From Saccoglossus kowalevskii (taxonomy: Eukaryota; Hemichordata; Enteropneusta; Harrimaniidae): 37,939 nucleotides of DNA. Position numbers and translations under genes: made by a program. Each line of letters starts with the position of its first letter. Position 1 is the first letter of the stretch. Positions 22,978-31,035 of this stretch are shown piece by piece. Under the pieces are notes generated by a model. The model ran no database searches. It was not told where the DNA came from and was given only the letters and a program-made list of their open reading frames with translations. The stretch lies in contig NW_003135350.1 of NCBI RefSeq assembly GCF_000003605.2, forward strand, positions 372,831-410,769. Direction: 5' to 3'.

Positions 22978-23349
22978 GCAGCCTGTCGGCTGAGATAAAT
23001 GTAGCTCCGCTGTTAGCAATGCACATTTCAATTAAAGAACTTAAGATATTATTACAAAAATGAACAATTTGTATAGTATCAAAGCAACAGAACTTGCTGT
23101 TTTCAACAAGAATTCAAAAATATCACTTTTCACCAAAAACAATCATCAAAATTAGAGAATTGAAGATATCATCATGAAATGAACAAATCTGAGAGAGGTC
23201 TACCCAAGGTACATATAAACCAAGTATCAAAGCATTCTGGCTTGTAGTTTTCAAGAAGAAGTCGAAAAAGTAAAACATTGACACAGACGACGACGGACAA
23301 TCACTCATATGATAAGCTCCGCTCGACAAAGTCGACAGCGGAGCTAAAA
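22978..23349 (+). repeat. Family D hairpin-ended repeat, copy 1
   Basis: Opens with GTCGGCTGAGATAAATG then TAGCTCCGCTGTTAGCAAT, and closes with a GACGACGGACAATCACTCAT block and a strong hairpin at 23,315-23,345 (AGCTCCGCT-CGAC-AAA-GTCG-AC-AGCGGAGCT) followed by AAAAA. An internal phrase on the pattern AATTGAAGATATCATCA occurs twice. The hairpin end with trailing GAGCTAAAAA resembles a motif I recall from several marine invertebrate genomes; the class is not certain. There is no coding capacity. Confidence 0.7.
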
Positions 23350-23714
23350 AGTGTTTTATAGTATCTTATGATTTGACTTGAACCAGGAACTTTTTTTCTG
23401 CAATGTAATACTGGTATCAAATATTATCAGGAAGGAAGTAAGAAATCTAAAGTTCAAAAAACTGTTGCCATGGTAATCATGGGGTAAAGTTTATCATCAT
23501 AGCACTTAAAGAGGAAATCAGAATTTAGTCTACTTTCTGTAAATGATAATGAGCATCCTGTATGTCACAGATTTAGACCAATTGAAAACCAAAAACGGAT
23601 AATATCTTTGTTACACTTTGCAAACAAAATTTTATGGCATACACATTTTTAAATTTTGCATGTTTCATCACTCAGTCAACAGAGGGTGCTGTGCAGTGGC
23701 AAAATAGGTGAAAC

Positions 23715-24001
23715 AAACAGCCACTTGGCTGAGATAGCTCTGCTGTTAGCAATACACATTTCAATTAGAGAATTGAAGATATCATCACAAAATGAATAAA
23801 TCAGAGATTAATCCACCTGAAAAAGTTGAAAAAAAATGACCAAAATATTCACCAAAATATTTAATAGAGAATAAGATAAACCCGGTAGTTACAAAATGAA
23901 CAAATCCAAGAGAGGTCTACCTAAGATACATATACACCAAGCACCAATGCAATCACTCATATAATAAGCTCCGCTCGACAAAGCCAACAGGGGAGCTAAA
24001 A
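23715..24001 (+). repeat. Family D hairpin-ended repeat, copy 2
   Basis: Same order and orientation as copy 1: TTGGCTGAGATAGCTCTGCT, TTAGCAATACACATTTCAAT, AATTGAAGATATCATCAC, then AATCACTCATATAATAAGCT and a mutated hairpin (23,967-23,997) followed by AAAAAA. It is shorter and more diverged than copy 1, about 365 bp downstream of that copy's end. Confidence 0.7.
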
Positions 24002-24320
24002 AAAGGCCAGGACTGACCAGGAATTTTTTTGTTAGGCCTATTTATATAGCAGCCTGAAAAAAATAATTTTGCACATATAACGTACTGATCACACTGCGAT
24101 GAGAAAAATTGCGAGAAGTATTGATATCATAGAATATTCATATTCCGACATTTGATTGGTGGCCTACCCCACCAGTATGCACTGAGATTGACTAATTAGC
24201 CTTGGGGTCATAGGTCAGTTTTCAAAGGAATGACAAATCATCAATGATTCATACAACACGCAGTTTGACAGATTTTTTTATTTTTTTTTACAATAAATCC
24301 AACTTGTTTGGTGAGTGTCA

Positions 24321-24391
24321 TACCCCAGACCATTCGTCCCGGTGTTATCGCTATCGCCACACGAGACTCCAGCTTGTCTCCTATACAATTT
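24321..24391 (+). repeat. Left terminal inverted repeat (71 bp)
   Basis: Exact reverse complement of 25,758-25,828. Begins TACCCCAGACC and ends CTATACAATTT. Confidence 0.95.
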
Positions 24392-24679
24392 TCCTTCTGC
24401 CCACTTAATTTTAATATTCATATGACCTTTGCACTGACATCGATAGCCAATCGCATTCGACCGCGGACGTCACTCTAAATAAACAACTGAATAAATTAAT
24501 ATACCATATTTGGAAGATAGCGGGTAAATTCAACGTTGTTGGTGTGTTCCTTCGGGTTCCGAAGTCGCACGAAACGAGTTCATGTTCCGTTATCTTTCGC
24601 AAGTAAAACAGGTCGATATGTATTAAACATGGCATTTGTTTTCTTGTTTTAACCCCCTTATTACGCAAGCTTCCGTCGA

Positions 24680-24930
24680 GTGGTGTTTTTTTCGACGATT
24701 TGTGGCATGTTGCAAAACGAACGAAACATTGCGGCATTCTTAGCGGTGGATAAGGGATCGACTATGTCGTCACATTTATGTCTCGTTTGAAAGAGAATAA
24801 ACAACCGCTCAGAAAAATATGTTGCTAATATTTAAGTGCGGTGCCTTGAAATCGCCTGCCCGACGTCCAAATTTCAAAAGGATGTTCGATTTGCAATGAC
24901 GACCGTTCATATGTACTAGGCGACGTTACT
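24680..24930 (+). pseudogene. Decayed duplicate of the ZAD-like gene
   Basis: This stretch aligns with about 24,987-25,560 in the same orientation. Shared blocks are ATGTTGCAAAAC, GCGGCATTCT(T/C)AGCG, the cysteine-pair region around 24,770-24,790, CCTTGAAATCGCCTGCCCGA and ATTTGCAATGA(C/T)GACCG. Three lesions are readable. The start is GCGGTGG instead of GCGATGG. About 210 bp that encode the CRLC pair and the LF segment are deleted. In the second pair the TGT of LVCK has become TGA. A further deletion removes the segment before KSPARP. It is clearly non-functional, and older or less constrained than the neighbouring copy. Confidence 0.75.
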
Positions 24931-25088
24931 AATTACTACTAGGGTCGGTGTTTGCATTAAGAATTATAGAACAAAAGATCAGCAAAGCGGTGCTTTTGTC
25001 GGCGATTTTGTCAAAGGGAATATTGATAAAATGTTGCAAAACAGAATCGCGAGTTGGGTGAAAAATTGCGCCGGCGGCATTCTCAGCG

Positions 25089-25436
25089 ATGGCGACACCC
25101 GAGAAACACCGTGTCACGGTGCATTCGTGCATCAGTACACCGAAGAAATACATACATATTGTTGCGGACGACTATTGTAGACTGTGTTCGTGTAGTCTTC
25201 GAGTTTGTGGACAGTTAAAGTCGTGTGTGAATTTATTCAAGCCAGGAAAAGCAGGAGGGATAACTTATAGAAATCGTCTTTCCAATTTGATCCAGTGCGA
25301 CGTTGTGAAAGGAGCGACTCTGTCGTCTCATCTATGTCTAGTTTGTAAGAGAAAGATTGATAGCGCAGAAAAATCCGCCAATAATGTAAAACAGTGGCGT
25401 GAAATTGTCAGTCATTCTATATCTCCCAACCTGTGA
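25089..25436 (+). CDS. ZAD-like CxxC...CxxC zinc-binding protein, transposon-borne
   Basis: An ATG in good context (GCGATGG) opens a 115-codon frame. Residues about 28-33 read DYCRLC, followed by a short cysteine-containing loop (CSCSLRVCG), an LFKP segment at about 49-52, a leucine-rich stretch (LSNLIQCDVV) and HLCLVCKRKI at about 79-88, then a charged helix to the end. The order CxxC, LF, helix, CxxC is that of the zinc-finger-associated (ZAD-type) fold, known for dimerisation in arthropod zinc-finger proteins and seen in many uncharacterised invertebrate proteins. The frame stops at 25,434-25,436, and an overlapping frame continues with KSPARPRSSSKRR, so a frameshift or a spliced tail is likely. 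No DNA-binding C2H2 array is present. Its role, for instance as captured host gene or element accessory, is unknown. Confidence 0.55.
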   Translation: MATPEKHRVTVHSCISTPKKYIHIVADDYCRLCSCSLRVCGQLKSCVNLFKPGKAGGITYRNRLSNLIQCDVVKGATLSSHLCLVCKRKIDSAEKSANNVKQWREIVSHSISPNL

Positions 25437-25660
25437 ACGAAAGGGTTAAGCGTGCTGCCTTGAAATCGCCTGCCCGACCACGTTCAAGTTCAAAACGACG
25501 TTCCATAACTTTCTCACATTCAATTTGCAATGATGACCGCAGTTCAAATGTACTTAGCGACAATTTCCTTAGAAATCATTTTGATTTGATTTATGGATGG
25601 CGAGCACCGACACTCCGATCCGATGAACTAATCAAAACTAAAATGGCGCGTGTCACGTGA
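25437..25660 (+). CDS. Possible frameshifted C-terminal continuation of the ZAD-like protein
   Basis: The frame overlapping the stop of the ZAD-like ORF stays open for some 75 codons without its own ATG. It reads a basic serine/proline linker (RVKRAALKSPARPRSSSKRR), then SITFSHSICNDDRSSN. Such a basic linker suits the region after a ZAD-type domain. The decayed duplicate preserves the same DNA block (CCTTGAAATCGCCTGCCCGA), so it belongs to the ancestral unit. The simplest reading is a frameshift in the present copy; an intron boundary or chance are alternatives. Beyond about 25,573 the match to the duplicate ends. Confidence 0.35.
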
Positions 25661-25757
25661 CTTTGTTTACTAAAGATAGCGTGGGCGTTTGATTGACACT
25701 CAACTCATTAGTATTCCACCAATCACAGCTACATCTACTTTCTGGATGTGCGCAGTC

Positions 25758-25828
25758 AAATTGTATAGGAGACAAGCTGGAGTCTCGTGTGGCGATAGCG
25801 ATAACACCGGGACGAATGGTCTGGGGTA
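25758..25828 (-). repeat. Right terminal inverted repeat (71 bp)
   Basis: Exact reverse complement of 24,321-24,391; ends GGTCTGGGGTA directly before the TGAGTGTCA target duplication. Confidence 0.95.
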
Positions 25829-25837
25829 TGAGTGTCA

Positions 25838-26545
25838 GTAACATGGCCTGCATGTAAAGTCAACTTGTTATAATTACATGGGCATGTAACAGTACAAAAA
25901 ATGCATTTACTTTAAAAGATTTTTTTTTCTCTGCAAATGTTACATTACCGGTACTCAATTGATTTGGATGGAATTCATGAGTTATGAAAACGTAGAAATC
26001 AATAATCTTGTCAAACGAACAGCTATCTGATGTGAATACAGCAAATACGAGACAGCCAGCTTCTCTGACTGTATGATAACATGCCACAATTTTACCAGGC
26101 TTAGACTGTCTCAGATACAACATTAGAGTGCTAGCCAGTATTTTACAACATCAAATAAAACACGATTATTATTATCAATGTTATTTTGAGCTAGAAAGCC
26201 CTTTATTTCTGTTCAGGAGAATTTGATATGGAAAAAAAAATCATTTGTACTTTATTAATGTTAACGCTCATGTGATGAATATTATTTTTAGAAGCCATTG
26301 TACTTCATATTGTTTTTGTTTCATATTATAATAAATTGTTGTTTTTGAAACTGATCCTACACACGAGTGGAAAAGTTAATTGCTTCTAGTCAAGGTATAG
26401 GAACAGCTGTGAAAGTGAAATCTTATGAAACATGATTGCTATGTGTAGTGTTTTGAATTAAATGGCAAGATATGCACGAGTACACTCCAATGCCTACAAC
26501 TGAATATACCAGTACTTGTATATACAATGTAGCACCAAATATGAT
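25838..26545. other. Non-coding AT-rich stretch
   Basis: No gene or repeat is recognised between the TIR element and the 95-bp tandem array. Confidence 0.55.
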
Positions 26546-26549
26546 AGTA

Positions 26550-26960
26550 CACTGCAGCATTGACCCAGACATGACCCTAAATATAATCTGAAGCACATAC
26601 AGCATAAGTATGAAGTACCAACTGATATAAAAGCACAATTTAGTAGTCTTAGACATGCCCTCATTACCTCATTAATATGCATAAATGTAATCGAAAGCAT
26701 ATAGGTGTATTATGATGTACTAACTTATAGTCACAATATAGCAGTGACTCAGACATGACCTCATTAATATGCATAAATGTAATCAAAAGCATATATAAGT
26801 GCATGTATGATGTACTAACTTATAGTCACAATATAGCAGTGACTCAGACATGACCTCATTAATATGCATAAATGTAATCAAAAGCATATAATAGTAAATG
26901 ATATACTAATATGAAAACACACTGTTGCAGTGACTTAAACATGTTCTCATAAATATGCAT
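26550..26960 (+). repeat. About 95-bp tandem repeat, 4-5 units
   Basis: Units are anchored by a CAGACATGACC-type phrase at about 26,566, 26,649, 26,750, 26,845 and 26,938. The two central units (26,742-26,836 and 26,837-26,930) are near-identical; the outer ones are diverged. Most units carry CATTAATATGCATAAATG followed by AATCAAAAGCATAT. Confidence 0.85.
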
Positions 26961-27220
26961 AAACTAAATGAGAACAATTTTAGCAACAACTTATCAAGAA
27001 TTTACAATCTACAGAAACTTTTACCAATTAACAAACATACATAAGCAAGTAAATGTACATTGCCTCCAATGACAACAGAAATGCTCTACTCTCAATAAAA
27101 GTGGTATAGAAATATATCCATCTATAGTGTAGCATGTAGCATATAGTAAATTCAAATTTTCTGTGATTTTATATTGGTTTGAACAAATGAAAGAATAGAA
27201 TTCCATACACCAACATAATC

Positions 27221-27432
27221 TACTGTAGAATACTTTATTTTCGCTTGGAATTTATTTTTGCTATTTTTGCTGAAGGGATGATTCCGTGAAAATAAAATCC
27301 AGCGAATATACTTTTTTTCCTATATTTCACATTAAACTCATCAAAAATCTGTGAAAATAAATTCCATACAAAATGCCCAAAGTGCCTTTTCAGCGAAAAT
27401 TAATTCCAGCGAAAATAAAGTATTCCACAGTA
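27221..27432 (+). mobile_element. MITE-2 full-length copy
   Basis: This 212-bp element begins TACTGTAGAATACTTTATTT and ends AATAAAGTATTCCACAGTA. Inverted arms extend inward through TTTTCGCTGGAATT-like sequence. The outer TA on each side fits TA target duplication. Shortened or eroded copies lie at 5,617-5,748 and 22,797-22,975. Confidence 0.8.
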
Positions 27433-28023
27433 TCAAAGGATCTAAAGAGCTCCCAGAATAAATCACATGCAAAAACAACCCCGCAATGAACAGATGACAA
27501 TGGTGTCTCCAAAGGGCACAAAGGCCATTGAAGTTAGGAGCACTACTGTAGCAACATATTTCCATATCAATACTGTAATAGCTTTTATACAATCTACTAA
27601 AATACAATCTGTCTCAATACCCCGCCTGTAGAGAAATATTCTGGTGCACGTGCACTTTTTATCCCCACACAAATCTGCCCCTCCCTTTTCTTTACAAATA
27701 ATAATGTGCAACATACTCAACCATGTGCCATGGGTTGCAAATCATTTCCTGTCAACAACTAAAGCAGTATCATTTTCAATTAGTGCCACAACAACATATT
27801 GAAAACAGTTCATATGGGTGTTCCCAAATAAATTTCACAAATAATGCTATGACTCCCAGAAACGTCGCTATGCCGACCTCATATCTTTCTACCAGGTAGG
27901 GCCAAACAGGAAGTCAGCCGTTTAGGGGTACTCAGGGTCAGTCACTTACTTTATATGCTGAACAAATTTCTCAAACCAAAGTGACAACCTGTACAGGTAT
28001 GGTTTGGTGTGTTATAAACATAC

Positions 28024-28082
28024 CGGGTACCACTATAGCAATCAACAAGCACAGCAACATCACGTTGACAATAATGGACCAT
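28024..28082 (-). CDS. Candidate first coding exon, 19 codons, unknown gene
   Basis: On the minus strand an ATG in strong context (GAAAATGG) at 28,082 opens a frame reading MVHYCQRDVAVLVDCYSGT. It meets a splice-donor-like CCCG|GTATGT with the exon ending at 28,024 (phase 2). It lies directly downstream of a CpG-rich island with the TCTCGCGAGA promoter motif (28,388-28,397), so a transcription start is plausible. The strand is the same as the PI3K regulatory-subunit gene. It could therefore be an alternative first exon of that gene or the start of an independent one. The peptide has a short hydrophobic core (VAVLV) but I recognise no family. No second exon is found. Confidence 0.25.
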
Positions 28083-28410
28083 TTTCCGTTCACTGCGAGA
28101 ATCACGCGTTATGCGTGAAATCGAACGTAAAAACAGGACAAACAAAGGTCATAGCGTCGTAGTGGCGTCAAACATCGCGTGGGATTCGACAAACGCGAAA
28201 GTATTTTGGGGCACATTTCTATGCTTAATAATGTGCTGTCTACATTTGATGATAGGCAATTTCGATTAAGTGAGGCTATTCGGAATCAATATTCCTGTGT
28301 CGAAGATCGGCCGGTTGATGTGAGCTACAAAATAAAAAAATTCGAGTTCAAAATCACGGCAGATGTTCGACGTGCGTCTTTCAGGCATCTCGCGAGATCT
28401 CGCAATTGTA
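28080..28410. promoter_or_regulatory. CpG-rich promoter-like island
   Basis: CpG dinucleotides are frequent here (for example CACGCGTTATGCGTG, CATCGCG, CGACGTGCG, TCTCGCGAGATCTCGC) against CpG-poor flanks. TCTCGCGAGA at 28,388-28,397 is an exact match to a known animal CpG-island promoter palindrome, linked in mammals with BANP and Kaiso. Either or both strands could be transcribed. Confidence 0.5.
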
Positions 28411-28449
28411 CGGAAAATCACCTATTACTTACTTACAGTCAGTTTTAGA

Positions 28450-30750
28450 AAAGCTAAGATAAAATAAAAAGTTATGCTTAAGAGAAAAACACTATTTTAT
28501 TTGCCTTTTTCACACTACCATATTTATCACTATTTTGCCGAGGGGAAAACATCTGACTTCACACATAAATAAAAAATATATTAACTGCATATATGAAAAT
28601 ATTTTATAACATCAGATGAGAATTTCAGAGAGAAACATTAATCCACTCTGATGGGGAGCATTTTGTAGAAATCCTTGCAACTTTTCGAGAAAGACTAAGA
28701 GTAAGACATCATACAATAATAAGTGCTTAATAAATCATTTACTGAGTATTTACATAATTCAGTAAAGAGGAAGAGGAAGTTAACATATAATATCATGAAT
28801 TGGACACTTTTAAGTGATAAGTAATGTTCTTGTGGAGCAGAGGCTCGAGGTACCACCAATTACTTACCGGAAATTATTAACCAAATTACATTTGCACGTT
28901 CTTCCTTTTGGGCATGATTAAATAATGTAATGATCACGACAACGAATTAGTCTTGTAAAATACACCACTAAATAATAACATATCGTCTAATGTCAGACTC
29001 ATTTATTTTTATGAAGGATAAGTGCTCTTTTTCCCAATAGGCTTGCAATATTTACGTTCATTTACCGAACATAACAGTTTTACTTGCATAACACTTTCAA
29101 ATGGAAGAACAAAACATGAATTACGTCATTGCTGGTGAATGACACCATATCAAATAGTTCCAATATTTCCCAGGGTTCCATGCTACAATACTTCAAGGGT
29201 TTCGTCCATGCATATACACACTAGAAGCAATGCATTCCAAACAATGGCATGGCAGACAAAACAGTACCGGTATTCATGAGGTTCTGGCTATGTGCTAAAA
29301 ATACAGAGCAGTAAATCGCACAAAGAGATCCCCTAAGGGATATACACAATACTGAAAATATGGGGACACTCAGCGAGTGTAATGTCAGTCCCCAAAGATG
29401 AGTTCATCGTCTAAGACTGCAGTGTACTTGAAAAACTTGCATTGTGACAGATACAAACTTAAACAATTAAATATTATGATATTCAGATTTTTCTTCACAG
29501 TAATTTCTGCCATTTTTTGTTTAGTAACTTAATAAATGTGTACCTAATAAAACAGTTGGTAGTTATTAATTGCAGTTGATACTAAAACTGCCCCTTGCAT
29601 TTCTTCACCTCAGCTGGTATTACATAACATAGATTGGAATTTACTATTGAAATGCACATAACATTATTGATGACCTCATAGCCAGGTCTCACAGTCAGGA
29701 CTCACAGGTGGTGTCTTCATTAGATATATCACTATCTTAGACATGTGTGCTCTTATTTAAATGAAATCAAAAATACATTATCACATGAGAAACTATGATA
29801 TCCACTGTGTCCATTGTTTTAGCTGTGGTAATATTCGCTGGTACTCGATTCACACCACGTGATATCTTTTGACTCCGGCATTATTTTTTTCACCTGGGGT
29901 TAAAAATAATACCAGCAGACAGAGTAATACTCTGAATCCAGAGGTAATATCACTTTTTCCACAACATAACCAGTGTTGATCACTTTGCCTTAAACACACA
30001 TGATAAATGATATTGATGACAAAAGTGATGTTCTGACTAGTTTACTCATTTTCGTCACAGTGCCACAACTAGAAGTGGAGTCAGCGAAAAAGCATCTTGT
30101 TTACTTTAGATCAGTTTATAGCAGTAGACTCAGACGATTCCATTCAGCTTATGTGCACATTCATATTTGTTCGCATTTACTACAGATTCAAATTGACTCA
30201 TTAGATTTAAATAAATTTTAAGTCAACAATTTGGCAAAGCAAGTCGTTTGATGTTCGTCAGTAATCCCAACATCAAATATTCCACAGCAATAACGCGCAT
30301 GCATCCTGCATTAAGTGCACTGTCCTCTTCGGTGCTCTCACAGGTCTAGGTCATTACTTTTCAGGCTTGTTAATTTCTTGTTTTTTGTGTTGCAGTAGTC
30401 GCACAAATGATAAAGAGGTCGTCCACATTAGCCACGAGTAATGTCTAATTGTTATACGAATCTAGTACAGATTATAATCTAAATTATCAAGATGTCTGAT
30501 CACCTGAACGACAGATAGTCTTGTTTCGACATAGCTTGTCCACAGCGTGTTGGGATAATTGGAATTAGTATAACTAACTCCATCATGGAATTTGTATAGT
30601 CTAGAGTCAATTAGCAAAACTAATGAAATAAGCAATCACTACTCCTGTTCAAGTTCAAAAACAAATTGTTCTTAAAAAGTAAAAATATAATCGCTGGCGG
30701 TCACCTTACACATTGGATTTTCTGGCTTGGTAATTCCCTACTGAACATCT
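28450..30750. other. Non-coding AT-rich stretch
   Basis: No gene is recognised. Local structure is limited to a compound hairpin at 29,362-29,393 and an inverted ATTATTTTT/AAAAATAAT pair near 29,881-29,911. Confidence 0.5.
29362..29393 (+). repeat. Compound hairpin GGGGA...TCCCC
   Basis: Outer arms GGGGA/TCCCC enclose an inner stem ACACTC-AGC-GAGTGT. A small ATCCC-CTAA-GGGAT hairpin precedes it near 29,328-29,341. It recalls the AGTCCCC/GGGGACT end of family C but has no clear family C body. Confidence 0.4.
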
Positions 30751-30756
30751 TACACA

Positions 30757-31035
30757 ATGGTAATGAAAAGGCACAAGAATGAACAGGGTGACCTGTGCGA
30801 GGTCAAATCACAGGGGGTAAGTAATACCATCATTCAAGTGAATCGCTTTGACTCCTTTATGTGCACAGAGATGAATAAAATGATTGTTTCCTTGTTATCA
30901 GTCATCAAAGGACTCAGACAGTTTGTAGGCTCACTGCACAAAGTAACCTACTCAATGCAAATATCTTCCGCCAAAGACGGAGACATCCTTTGCATTTTAA
31001 CTAATAGCTCAGGAGCAAGCGTCAAGGTCAAGTAG
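30757..31035 (+). CDS. Unrecognised 92-codon ORF with an embedded splice-donor-like site; doubtful
   Basis: An ATG at 30,757 opens 92 codons. A strong donor-like CAGGG|GTAAGTAA falls at 30,816/30,817, which would make a 60-nt first exon ending in KSQG. Alternatively the frame continues to the stop and the second half (MIVSLLSVIKGLRQFVGSL, later AKDGDILCILTNSSG) reads as ordinary protein. I recognise no domain and no neighbouring exon. It may be a small nested gene, an exon, or a chance frame in repeat-derived DNA; tgacctgtgcgaggtcaaat resembles dispersed repeat vocabulary. Confidence 0.18.
   Translation: MVMKRHKNEQGDLCEVKSQGVSNTIIQVNRFDSFMCTEMNKMIVSLLSVIKGLRQFVGSLHKVTYSMQISSAKDGDILCILTNSSGASVKVK

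Larger units (their letters stand above)
24312..25837. mobile_element. TIR transposon with 9-bp TSD carrying a ZAD-like gene (Mutator/Merlin-like architecture)
   Basis: The element proper is 24,321-25,828 (1,508 bp). Its 71-bp terminal inverted repeats, 24,321-24,391 and 25,758-25,828, are identical by base-by-base comparison; they begin TACCCCAGACCATTCGTCCC. TGAGTGTCA lies immediately outside both ends (24,312-24,320 and 25,829-25,837), a perfect 9-bp target-site duplication. Long TIRs with 9-bp duplications are typical of Mutator-like elements; Merlin elements (8-9 bp) are an alternative. There is no transposase or remnant of one that I can see, so it is non-autonomous. Inside are a ZAD-like zinc-binding gene and a decayed duplicate of it. 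The interior is visibly richer in CpG than its flanks. Confidence 0.85.

Noticed and set aside
24411-24737. Minus-strand ORF of 108 codons inside the TIR element
   Set aside because: It overlaps the decayed ZAD-like copy only at its start (24,680-24,737); the rest is element-internal DNA. No recognisable domain and no transposase motif; the two-copy alignment supports the plus strand as the coding strand.
24300-25869. CAACTTGTT on both sides as the target duplication of the TIR element
   Set aside because: These 9-mers are 12 and 32 bp away from the TIR ends. TGAGTGTCA abuts both ends exactly and is the better duplication.
28179-28448. 89-codon plus-strand ORF over the CpG island
   Set aside because: It starts at GTG. 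An internal ATG would leave about 75 codons without known motif; the island is better explained as a promoter.
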